Positions 1 through 7,891 of a DNA stretch of 64,000 bases are shown piece after piece. The position numbers and the translations under genes are program-made. The DNA comes from Nocardia anocheti. Its GTDB lineage: Bacteria > Actinomycetota > Actinomycetes > Mycobacteriales > Mycobacteriaceae. The notes beneath the pieces are model-generated. The model made no database searches. It was not told the origin of the DNA and saw only the letters and a list, made by a program, of their open reading frames with translations. How positions within the stretch are numbered: the first letter of the stretch is position 1; every line of letters starts with the position of its first letter. Location of the stretch: contig NZ_JAQQFV010000011.1 of the NCBI RefSeq assembly GCF_029675105.1, forward strand, positions 1 to 64,000, in the 5' to 3' direction.

Positions 1-2781
1 GGCACGGAGGAAGAAGTAGGCGACGAGGTCGGCACTGCCTCGTTGGCCGGATGCCAGTACGTTCACGAACCAATCGCGGAGATTGGTTCCCATCGCACCG
101 GTCAGCTTCTGGCCGCCGAGGAAGGGGGGATTGCCGATGACGGCATCGAACCCGCCTCGCCCCATCACGTCCGGTACCGCCAGAATCCAGTGCAGCGGAA
201 TCCATCGGTCGTAATCGGTTGTGACGGTCGGTGTGAGCCCCTGGTCGACGATCCGCACCAGCATGGCTGAATCGGCCGGTTCGCTGTTCGATGGGAAGGC
301 CTGGCTGATCGCGATATCCAGGTTCTCGTACGCTGAGTTCAACAATTTGCCGGGTTTGCCGCCCTGTGAAAGGCCTGCTGCGACAACGCCGTCGGCGATC
401 GTTCGAAGTTGTCGCGTGAGAGTCTGGAAGTCAGACCATTGCCGTCGCTTGGTCGTGGTCGCACGCTGAGGATCCCGATCGTCCACCGGAGATGCCAGCG
501 CCTCACGCAGCTGTGCGGCTTTGGCGAGCGTGCTGTTCACATCGATGTCGAACAACGAATCCTGGGGTCGGCCCTCGGCTTTGTCGGCATAGATATGTCG
601 TGTTCTCAGTTGCTGGGCGTCCGTCAATCCCAGCAGGGAGTTCCCATGGAAGACCTTGTCGTCCACAAAGGAGAACGGCAGCTTCGGATCCAGCGACACC
701 AGCCACAAGGACAGCTTGCACATCTCTACCGCCATCGCGTTGATGTCCGCGCCGTATAGGCAGCAGGCCACCACCTTACGGATGGCGTGTAGCTGGACCT
801 GGTGTGGTGCCCCAGCCGCGACCCTGTCTCGCTGCCATGCCTCGACAAGCCGGTCGGCCAGGAAGCGCGCCGCAGCCACGATGAAAGCGCCGGAACCGCA
901 GGCGATGTCGGCGACCTTGAGGTTCAAGATCGCGTCGGAGGAGATCAGCTTCCACTCCGACCTGTTTGCGGTCTGGTGCGGCCCCGGCGAATAGACCAGG
1001 GGCTCTAGCGCGTGCTGCACGACCTCCTCCGCGAGGGACCGCGGGGTGTAGTGGGCACCGGCGGACGCCCTGGAGGCAGTCTCGATGACAACCACACCGG
1101 CGGGGAGCACAACATACGGTCGATTACGCAAGTCCCGGCGGATGATGCCGATGAACGGGCGCAGCCGGTCGCGCAACTCCTGATGGCGGGCTACCGACAG
1201 CAGCGCGTGCTCGGCGTCGGCGACCTCGGCTGACCCGCGAATTGCTTTGGTGAGCGCGGACTTCGATACCGACTTCGCGGCCGGTTGATCCGCTTTCGCC
1301 CAGGCGATGAGGGCGTCGGCCAGTTTGGCCGGGTCAGGGTGCTCGGCAGCCAGTTCTTCCAGCGTGGCCAGCGGAATCTCCGGCTCCGCGCCCTTGGCGC
1401 CGATCAAACCTACGGTGATCTCGTCGACGGTCTGGGTCGAGTAGCCGAGCAGACCCTCGTAGATGTAACCGATCTGCTCGACGTCGATGTCTCGGAAGGA
1501 GATTCGCCGCGCGTCCTGCCCTTTTGGTGTCGCCACCTGGACCGAACGCAGCACTTCGAGCATGACTCGATCGGAGATGCTGATGGACAACTCGCCGGCC
1601 GGGTTCAGTGCAGTGAGGAACGAGAACCGGTCCGGATCGAACAGTGAACCACCGTAGGACGGGATGCGGATGTCCTCGAACGAGGCTCCGCGGTACATGG
1701 CATTCGAGGTGGCGAGGAGCCGATGCCAGGTGTGGAAGGTTCCGTCGAGAGCCTCGTTGCCCTCCAACTCCTTCCGCCGGTCGAGCTCATCCAGCTGGTC
1801 GCTCAGCCCGTATCCGAGCGTGAACAGCTCGCCTTGCGGGAGCAGCCCGCGTTCCTCGGCGAACAGCAGGAACACGACCCGCATCATCACGGTCACTGCC
1901 GCCTCGTACACCTGCGACTTCTGTTTCGGCAGCGGGTCAGGCATGTCGTTGTGGAACATGTCGTGCAGTGCCGATTCGGACATGGCCTGCACGAGCAGCT
2001 CGACGGCCTGCCGTACCTGGACACCGAGTGCCTCGGTGATCTCTTCGGCAGCAGCGACCGATTCGCCGAACAGTTCGGCCAGCCGGTCCTCCGGCTTGCC
2101 ACCGATCAGGCAGCGGCGCTGCAGGAGTTCGACGAACGCATTGCGCGTCTGCGGCTCTTCGATCCAGGTCTGGGCATTGACGATGCCGGAAGCGACCATG
2201 GTGTCGGGCCGGACGGACACGACGGCCCACCACCGCCCGTCGGTGACCACGCCGATGCGCGCGTCGGCGGCACGCAGCAGCTCCGCCATGCGGTCGATGG
2301 GGCTCGCTGCCCACCCGTCGTCCAGCGGATCCCGCAGCGACGCCACCGGGTCCGTCACCAGAACCAGGGCCCCGGTCAGGTCGCCTCGAACCAGCGCCCC
2401 GGTAGCGGTGACGGTGACCTGGTGGTTCGGCGACTTCACCGAGATGGCGCTTCCCGCGGTGTACAGCTGCGCCCACCCGAGGACCTCGCCCAGTACCGTC
2501 TCGACCCAGGTGTCCCGGGCTGCCCGGTACCGCTCGAGAACCGCTTCGTTGTCCCGATCGGAATCCCATTCCCGCCAGGACTTCTCGAAGGCGGGCTTGG
2601 CCTCGCGCAGAACGGCGAGCGCCTCGGTGTTCATCGCGGGCATGCCCGTTTCCCAGACCCGCTTCAGGGCGGGAATCGAGAGGAACGGGCCATCGGTGTC
2701 GACAAGCTCCAGCCACTCGCGGTGCAGTTCGGCCGCGGTGGAGGTGCCGCGGCGACGGGTTTTCTTCGGTGCGGTGGTCAT
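1..2781 (-). CDS. Eco57I/DrmMI-like DNA adenine-N6 methyltransferase, 3' end outside window
   Basis: Only the first 927 residues are visible; the gene continues past position 1. The SAM-binding motif I reads ADIACGSGAF at about residues 615-624 and the catalytic NPPF motif, inside VIGNPPFLGG, lies at about residue 884. Both are hallmarks of gamma-class adenine-N6 methylases of the Eco57I/PglX/DrmMI type, in which a long helical N-terminal region precedes the methylase core. The start is ATG 2781, overlapping the stop of the upstream SNF2-type helicase gene as ATGA, so the two are probably made together. In class 1 DISARM, drmD and drmMI are neighbours and drmA, drmB and drmC follow; those would lie left of this window. 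The methylase would mark host DNA. A stand-alone helicase/methylase pair or another RM type cannot be excluded without the missing flank. Confidence 0.85.
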   Translation of the reverse strand, partial: MTTAPKKTRRRGTSTAAELHREWLELVDTDGPFLSIPALKRVWETGMPAMNTEALAVLREAKPAFEKSWREWDSDRDNEAVLERYRAARDTWVETVLGEVLGWAQLYTAGSAISVKSPNHQVTVTATGALVRGDLTGALVLVTDPVASLRDPLDDGWAASPIDRMAELLRAADARIGVVTDGRWWAVVSVRPDTMVASGIVNAQTWIEEPQTRNAFVELLQRRCLIGGKPEDRLAELFGESVAAAEEITEALGVQVRQAVELLVQAMSESALHDMFHNDMPDPLPKQKSQVYEAAVTVMMRVVFLLFAEERGLLPQGELFTLGYGLSDQLDELDRRKELEGNEALDGTFHTWHRLLATSNAMYRGASFEDIRIPSYGGSLFDPDRFSFLTALNPAGELSISISDRVMLEVLRSVQVATPKGQDARRISFRDIDVEQIGYIYEGLLGYSTQTVDEITVGLIGAKGAEPEIPLATLEELAAEHPDPAKLADALIAWAKADQPAAKSVSKSALTKAIRGSAEVADAEHALLSVARHQELRDRLRPFIGIIRRDLRNRPYVVLPAGVVVIETASRASAGAHYTPRSLAEEVVQHALEPLVYSPGPHQTANRSEWKLISSDAILNLKVADIACGSGAFIVAAARFLADRLVEAWQRDRVAAGAPHQVQLHAIRKVVACCLYGADINAMAVEMCKLSLWLVSLDPKLPFSFVDDKVFHGNSLLGLTDAQQLRTRHIYADKAEGRPQDSLFDIDVNSTLAKAAQLREALASPVDDRDPQRATTTKRRQWSDFQTLTRQLRTIADGVVAAGLSQGGKPGKLLNSAYENLDIAISQAFPSNSEPADSAMLVRIVDQGLTPTVTTDYDRWIPLHWILAVPDVMGRGGFDAVIGNPPFLGGQKLTGAMGTNLRDWFVNVLASGQRGSADLVAYFFLRA

Positions 2782-5700
2782 CGCTGCAGTGCTCCGGGCT
2801 CGGCGTCGGCGGGAGTCAGGGCGAACACGACGGCCGCCACCGACACGTAGGGCTTGATATCGGCGTAACGCTCACCGACTGCGGTGATTTCGCGCTGTTC
2901 TTCCTCGTTGAGGTTGTCGCGGCGCTGCTGCATCACGTCGATGTCGCGGCGCAATTGCTTGCGCTGGTCGTCGGTGAAGAATTGCAGCTCCAGTTCGGCT
3001 TGCTGCTCGCGCAGCCGCCTCAACGAGTCGTCGAGGTTGTGCCGGAACGCGGCGTAGATCTCGCGGGTGCGGCTGGTGTCCGCGGTATGGCGTGCTTGCA
3101 GCGCCTTGGCCACCTCGTCCTGCTTGCTCTCCGCGCGACGGTTCATCGCATTGAGCAACCGGCTCTGCAGGCGCGAACCCTCGACGTTCCAGAGATTCGC
3201 CAGCGTCGAACGCACTTGCGGCGACGCGAGTTTCAAGTCCGTCGTGTCGAGGGTCGCCTCCAGCAGATCTTCGACCTTCTTCTCGGCCATGTCGTTACCG
3301 CGGATGCGAATACCGGTGAGGAACACCTCCTCGTGCAGACGCAGGCCGCCGCGACCGACCAGAACGAGCCGCGACACTACCGCCACACAGGACTGCGGCA
3401 GATCGTCGACCACGACCGCGGTGACCCGGTTCACGTCGGAACCAACGCCGAGCAGCTTGCTCCGCAGGATGCGCGCCGACCGCTGCACAAGACCGTGACC
3501 GAGGTGCACGTGGACGATGTCGTCGCGGTTCTTCGCAATGCGGTCGTCGAAGGTCACCGGGCGCCACACGCCCGGCTCGAGATGGGTGTCCAGCCCACGA
3601 AGCACCGATTGCCATGCTCCACTCAGACCGGGGAGGTCGAAGACCTGCCCGGCACCGGGCTCGTCCACCGGATTCAGCGAATCCGGTTCCTCGAGTTCGA
3701 AGACCTGTTCGATATCGGGGTCGACCGTCTCGATCAGAATCGGCTGAGCGGTCAGTCCCAGCGCGGTGTCCACCACGCGACGCAGGTTCGCGGGGGTGAT
3801 GTGCATGCGTGCTTTGGTTTCGGTGTAGCTGTTCGCGAGCTCGGTCAGGCGCCGGTTGAGTTCCCGGCTTCCGGCCATCACAGTGGAAATGGCGGCGGTT
3901 CCGTCGTCGGGGGCTTCCTTCTTGCGCCCACCTCGCCGCTTGGCGACAGTGGGGCTGAAGTGCTGCTGCACCTCATCGTCGATCACCTGATTGACCGCCC
4001 CCAGGTCGCTGTGCACGGTGCCGACCTTCTCGGCGATGCGGCGCAGGAAGTCCTGGTCGGCGCCGAACGTGCTGGAGGTGCGGTCCGGAGCGAACTGGAA
4101 GATCAACGGGGTCTGCTGCTGGCCGTAGCGATCGATTCGGCCGATGCGCTGCTCGAGCCGGGAGGGATTGAACGGGATGTCGTAGTTCACCAGCCGGTGG
4201 CAGCGCGCCTGGAGATCGATTCCCTCGCCCGCGGAGTCGGTGGCCAGCAGCACCCGCACCGGTTCCTTGCTCGGATCGGCACTGAACCTGGCTCGGATCC
4301 TCTCGCGTTCTTCGGCGTCGGTGGAACCCTGGATCACCGCCAACCGGTCTTTGTAGCCGCGCTGCTCGAGCACCCCCTTGATCCACTCCAGGGTGGCTGC
4401 GTACTCGGTGAACACGACGACGCGCTCATTGGTCCAGCTCTTGCCGTCAGGCCGACAGACCGCGTCGAGGAAATCGACCAGTGCCTTCAGCTTCGAATCG
4501 GGACGATGTGCGAACCCATCGCCCCAGCTGACCAGCCGAGCGATCTCCTCCGGCGACGCGGCGCTCAGCGGGTCCGACCCCTTGCTGCGGCGCAACGTCG
4601 AGAACTCCGGCTGTTCGGTCTCACCCTCTTCCTCGTCGGACTGGCCGCTGCCGAGCACCTCCTGGTAGTACTCGTCGTCATCGTCGTCCATGGCCGGCAG
4701 GCGCCCCGATGATGCCGCCTCGTCGTAGCGCTGCAGGGTGAGCGCGAACGACCACGGGCTGGAGAGGAAACGCTTCTTCAACAGCATCGAGACGATGTCG
4801 CCGGAGCGACCACGACCGTTGCGGCGTGCACTCTCGGTGAGGATGCGGTCGAGCAGGCTGAACTTGTCCTGTTCCTCGTCGTCGGGGGTGAAGCCGATAG
4901 TCTTCAGCTGCCGGGTTTTGAAGTTCTTCTCCGGGATGTCGGTCTTCAGCCGGCGAACGGCGACATCCTTCAGCGCCGTCTCGTCCAGGATTCCGCTCCG
5001 GGTGAACCGGCGACCATCGATCATCTCCAGCAGCGCGGTGAACGACTCCGAGTATCCGTTGTGCGGTGTAGCCGACAGAAAGAGTCGGTGCTCACAACGC
5101 TGGGCAAGATCCCGTGTGGCGATCGTGCGGTTGCTGTCGATGGCGTATCCGCGTCGACCGCCGACCGCGGTAGGGCCCGCCGGGGCGACATGGTGCGCCT
5201 CGTCGACCACCAGCACATCGAACGCGTAGCGGCGGGCGGTCGAGGCCTTGCCCGCCGAGGCATAGACCTCGCGTAGCATCTGCTGGGCGCGCAGCGACGG
5301 CAGCCACGCCATGCTGACGATGACCCGCGGGAACAGGCCGAACGGGTTGGCGTTGAGACCGTGACTGCGACGGACCCGGCGAATCAGATCACTGTTGACA
5401 ATGGTGAAGTCCAAACCGAACTTCTCCCGCATTTCGTCCTGCCACTTCAACGCCAGGCTCGGCGGGCACACGACGATCACCGAGCGGGCCCGGTGCCGTA
5501 GCAGCAGTTCCTGCACGACCAGCCCGGCCTCGATCGTCTTGCCGAGGCCGACGTCGTCGGCGAGCAGCAGGTTCGTGCGGGCGGATTGCAGGGCACGGCG
5601 CAACGGTTCCAGCTGGTAGGCCTCCACATTGGCGCCACTGCGATAGGGCGACTGGAACGCGTCGGCATCGGCCGAGGTGACAGCTCCCCACCGGACCGCA

Positions 5701-6032
5701 TCAACGAAGGCTGCCAGACGGTTCGGGTCGTCGAAGTTCTCCGGCGCGATCCGCTCGGGGAGGCCCTGGTCCGGGGCGACGGTCTGGCCGACCTCGAGCT
5801 CCCACACGACATCCAACTCGTCACCGAGGCGGTCCTCGGCCAGCGATTGCAGTCCCACGACATGGGTCAGCCGGGGGTCACCCTCGTCGGCGGGACTGCG
5901 CGGCAGGCCCTGTTGCCGGACATCGGTCACCGCCCAGGTCGAACCGCGGACCGTGACGATCTGGCCCGGTTCCGGCACTGGCGGCAACGCGCGCTGGTCG
6001 GCGGCGGCGTGCTGCGGGCTTGCGATCGTCAT
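2778..6032 (-). CDS. drmD: SNF2-family helicase, DrmD-like (DISARM)
   Basis: This 1084-aa protein is a superfamily 2 Snf2/RapA-type ATPase. It has a Walker A motif DVGLGKT, a DEAH box in VVDEAHH, motif III LFLSATPHNG, and a helicase C-terminal half with FTEYAATLEW, ATDSAGEGID and the arginine-finger motif QRIGRIDRYGQ. An acidic insert (DDDDDEYY) sits near the middle and the last 200 residues are charged helices. Length and layout match DrmD, the Snf2-like helicase of class 1 DISARM, and the ATGA coupling to an Eco57I-type methylase supports this. It probably translocates on DNA for restriction. The start ATG 6032 faces the divergent XRE gene at 6189, so the two share a 156-nt promoter region. 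The family assignment is firm; the DISARM assignment is inferred until drmA/B/C are seen. Confidence 0.82.
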   Translation of the reverse strand: MTIASPQHAAADQRALPPVPEPGQIVTVRGSTWAVTDVRQQGLPRSPADEGDPRLTHVVGLQSLAEDRLGDELDVVWELEVGQTVAPDQGLPERIAPENFDDPNRLAAFVDAVRWGAVTSADADAFQSPYRSGANVEAYQLEPLRRALQSARTNLLLADDVGLGKTIEAGLVVQELLLRHRARSVIVVCPPSLALKWQDEMREKFGLDFTIVNSDLIRRVRRSHGLNANPFGLFPRVIVSMAWLPSLRAQQMLREVYASAGKASTARRYAFDVLVVDEAHHVAPAGPTAVGGRRGYAIDSNRTIATRDLAQRCEHRLFLSATPHNGYSESFTALLEMIDGRRFTRSGILDETALKDVAVRRLKTDIPEKNFKTRQLKTIGFTPDDEEQDKFSLLDRILTESARRNGRGRSGDIVSMLLKKRFLSSPWSFALTLQRYDEAASSGRLPAMDDDDDEYYQEVLGSGQSDEEEGETEQPEFSTLRRSKGSDPLSAASPEEIARLVSWGDGFAHRPDSKLKALVDFLDAVCRPDGKSWTNERVVVFTEYAATLEWIKGVLEQRGYKDRLAVIQGSTDAEERERIRARFSADPSKEPVRVLLATDSAGEGIDLQARCHRLVNYDIPFNPSRLEQRIGRIDRYGQQQTPLIFQFAPDRTSSTFGADQDFLRRIAEKVGTVHSDLGAVNQVIDDEVQQHFSPTVAKRRGGRKKEAPDDGTAAISTVMAGSRELNRRLTELANSYTETKARMHITPANLRRVVDTALGLTAQPILIETVDPDIEQVFELEEPDSLNPVDEPGAGQVFDLPGLSGAWQSVLRGLDTHLEPGVWRPVTFDDRIAKNRDDIVHVHLGHGLVQRSARILRSKLLGVGSDVNRVTAVVVDDLPQSCVAVVSRLVLVGRGGLRLHEEVFLTGIRIRGNDMAEKKVEDLLEATLDTTDLKLASPQVRSTLANLWNVEGSRLQSRLLNAMNRRAESKQDEVAKALQARHTADTSRTREIYAAFRHNLDDSLRRLREQQAELELQFFTDDQRKQLRRDIDVMQQRRDNLNEEEQREITAVGERYADIKPYVSVAAVVFALTPADAEPGALQR

Positions 6033-6149
6033 CCTCGGTCCAACCTTCCGTGCTATCCCTCGGTGCTGCGCGCCGGCGGTGGCGAGCCGGACTGCGACGG
6101 TGCAGGTCGCAGCGCCAGTCGGTCACGCCCTCACCATAGTGGTTCGTGT

Positions 6150-6164
6150 TTGCGATTATCGCAA
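6150..6164. promoter_or_regulatory. Perfect palindrome in the drmD-like/XRE divergent promoter
   Basis: TTGCGATTATCGCAA is a perfect 7-1-7 inverted repeat. It ends 24 nt before the GTG of the XRE/ImmA-IrrE gene and lies 118 nt upstream of the helicase start. It is the natural candidate operator for the adjacent XRE regulator; the binding is inferred. Confidence 0.5.
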
Positions 6165-6188
6165 GTCGACTGGGTTACCATCCTCGGT

Positions 6189-7286
6189 GTGTCGAGCATT
6201 CCAGATCGCGTCCGGGAGATGATCCAGGAGTCGGGTCTGAGTCAGCGGGAGTTCGGCCTGCGGATCGGGCTGGACGACTCCAAGCTGTCGAAATCCCTAC
6301 GGGGGACCCGGCGGTTCTCCTCGGTGGACCTCGCCCGGATCGCCGAGCTGTGCGATGTCTCCGTCGACTGGCTGGTCACCGGCGAGGACACCCAGATCGC
6401 GGTGGCGGCCCGGACGACCGGCGGCGCCGCGGGCACCGCGCTGGAAATCGCCAAACGGTACGGCACCTTGCGCAGCGATATGGCGAGTCTCGGCTATACC
6501 CAACCGTGGAGCGGGTCGTCGAATCTGTCGGCGGCCGGGTCGTTCCAGGCACAGGGCAGGCGGTTGGCCGACGCGGCCGCCAAACGGCTGGCCGTGAAGG
6601 GGAGTTCCGTGCTCGAGCCCGACCTCGCGGCCGCGATCGAATCCGCCTTCGGGGTGGATGTCGCGGTGGTGGCGCTCGATCAGGATTTCGACGGGCTGGC
6701 GGTTTCCTACCCCGATGTCAAGCTGATCATTCTGGCCGCCAGCACGACCCCGGCGCGGCAACGATTCACCCTCGCGCACGAGCTGGGCCATCTGCTGGCG
6801 GGCGACGATCAAGGCGTGCACCTGGACGAGGATGTCTTTCAAGCCGCGCAGCGCCGCGACGGTAGCGAGATCCGCGCGAATTCCTTCGCGGCCGCCTTTC
6901 TCATGCCCGAAGACTTGGTGCGGGAACGAATGACGGCGGCGAAATTCAGCGAGGAAGCCTTCGCGGACCTGGCCTGCGATCTGATCGTCACCCCCTCGGC
7001 GCTGGCGTTTCGGCTACTCGACTTGCGCCTGATCGACGCCGGTCTGGGTGACCGGTTCAAGCGCCTCACCACGGCCAAGGCCGCGAATATCGCCGGGCGC
7101 GGCGTCGAGTTCGGCGAGCGGGTGGTCACGGCAAGCACCCCCAGAGCGCCGGGCCTGCTGGTCAGAGACACCTACGCGGCCTACGATTCCGGCGCGGCGA
7201 CGCTGCGCCCCTACGCCGATCTGCTCGATGTCGACATCGAGCAGCTGAGAGCATCGCTGGAAGCTGACCGGGAGGCCCACGAATAG
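6189..7286 (+). CDS. XRE-family regulator fused to ImmA/IrrE metallopeptidase
   Basis: A 365-aa protein with an N-terminal XRE helix-turn-helix (about residues 5-65; SQREFGLRIGLDDSKLSKSL) and a C-terminal ImmA/IrrE (COG2856) zinc peptidase domain with the HELGH motif at about residues 197-201. GTG 6189 is chosen because the protein then begins directly at the HTH and because an in-frame extension would run through the promoter palindrome at 6150-6164. Proteins of this build act as repressors that cleave themselves or a partner, often in toxin-antitoxin pairs or phage and mobile-element control. The gene is followed after 2 nt by a PIN-like gene, so it is likely the antitoxin or regulator of that pair, and it may also control the divergent DISARM-like operon through the palindrome. 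Confidence 0.85.
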   Translation: MSSIPDRVREMIQESGLSQREFGLRIGLDDSKLSKSLRGTRRFSSVDLARIAELCDVSVDWLVTGEDTQIAVAARTTGGAAGTALEIAKRYGTLRSDMASLGYTQPWSGSSNLSAAGSFQAQGRRLADAAAKRLAVKGSSVLEPDLAAAIESAFGVDVAVVALDQDFDGLAVSYPDVKLIILAASTTPARQRFTLAHELGHLLAGDDQGVHLDEDVFQAAQRRDGSEIRANSFAAAFLMPEDLVRERMTAAKFSEEAFADLACDLIVTPSALAFRLLDLRLIDAGLGDRFKRLTTAKAANIAGRGVEFGERVVTASTPRAPGLLVRDTYAAYDSGAATLRPYADLLDVDIEQLRASLEADREAHE

Positions 7287-7288
7287 CC

Positions 7289-7777
7289 GTGCGTGAGCTC
7301 CTGTTTCTCGACAGCGCGGTCCTGGGCACTTTCGTGCGAATGGACCGTCTCGAGCTGTTGACCTCGATCCTCGGCACCCGCGGCGTATGGACCTGCGCGG
7401 TGGAGTACGAGTTTGCCCGCTCGCTGCCCGCTGACGCCAACGCGGCGCTGAGCCGCTGCCTGGGTGAGCCGATCGACATCGAGGATCCGGTTGAGATCCG
7501 CGTGGTCCAACGGCTGCGCCGGGTCGTGTTCGGCGGCGCGCACGAGCGGTCGCTGCACAACCTCGGCGAGGCCGAGACCTGCTTCCTGTTGACCGAACGC
7601 CGGGAGTTCGCTGAAGCCGGATGGATCACCGACAACCCGGAGGTATTGCGGTATGCCCAGGGCCGTGGCATCGCCGCCCGGAGCACCCGCGACCTGATGT
7701 CGGCGGCCGTGCTCGATGGGGTGCTCGGACCGGAACAGGCACGTGACACCTTGATCACGATGCGCGGCATGAGCTGA
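7289..7777 (+). CDS. PIN-like domain protein, putative toxin partner of the XRE/ImmA-IrrE gene
   Basis: A 162-aa protein starting at GTG 7289, two bases after the stop of the XRE/ImmA-IrrE gene. The acidic residues follow a PIN-like pattern: Asp in FLDSAVLG near the N-terminus, Glu in EYEFARS, Glu in LGEAETCFLL and Asp in ITDNPEVL, each in a predicted strand/helix setting typical of PIN RNases. PIN proteins cleave RNA and commonly act as toxins. The tight pairing with a putative regulator suggests a toxin-antitoxin or stress-released effector module. The fold is assigned from motif order only, so a catalytically inactive relative remains possible. Confidence 0.6.
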   Translation: MRELLFLDSAVLGTFVRMDRLELLTSILGTRGVWTCAVEYEFARSLPADANAALSRCLGEPIDIEDPVEIRVVQRLRRVVFGGAHERSLHNLGEAETCFLLTERREFAEAGWITDNPEVLRYAQGRGIAARSTRDLMSAAVLDGVLGPEQARDTLITMRGMS

Positions 7778-7891
7778 ATCATCGATTGCCCGGCTTCGCG
7801 GCAGAGTCAGGATTCTGCGATGCTAGCCTTGGCCGGTTCGTTGGGCAGGCGCTCTAGCGTCGAGACTGTCAGATTTGCCGGAGGGGGCCAG

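Noticed and set aside
1723..4712. Long + strand open frames opposite the methylase and the helicase
   Set aside because: They are mirror frames of GC-rich coding sequence on the minus strand, which carries recognisable methylase and helicase motifs.
6033..6149. Start of the XRE/ImmA-IrrE gene much further upstream
   Set aside because: The in-frame extension runs through the promoter palindrome and into the divergent helicase gene.
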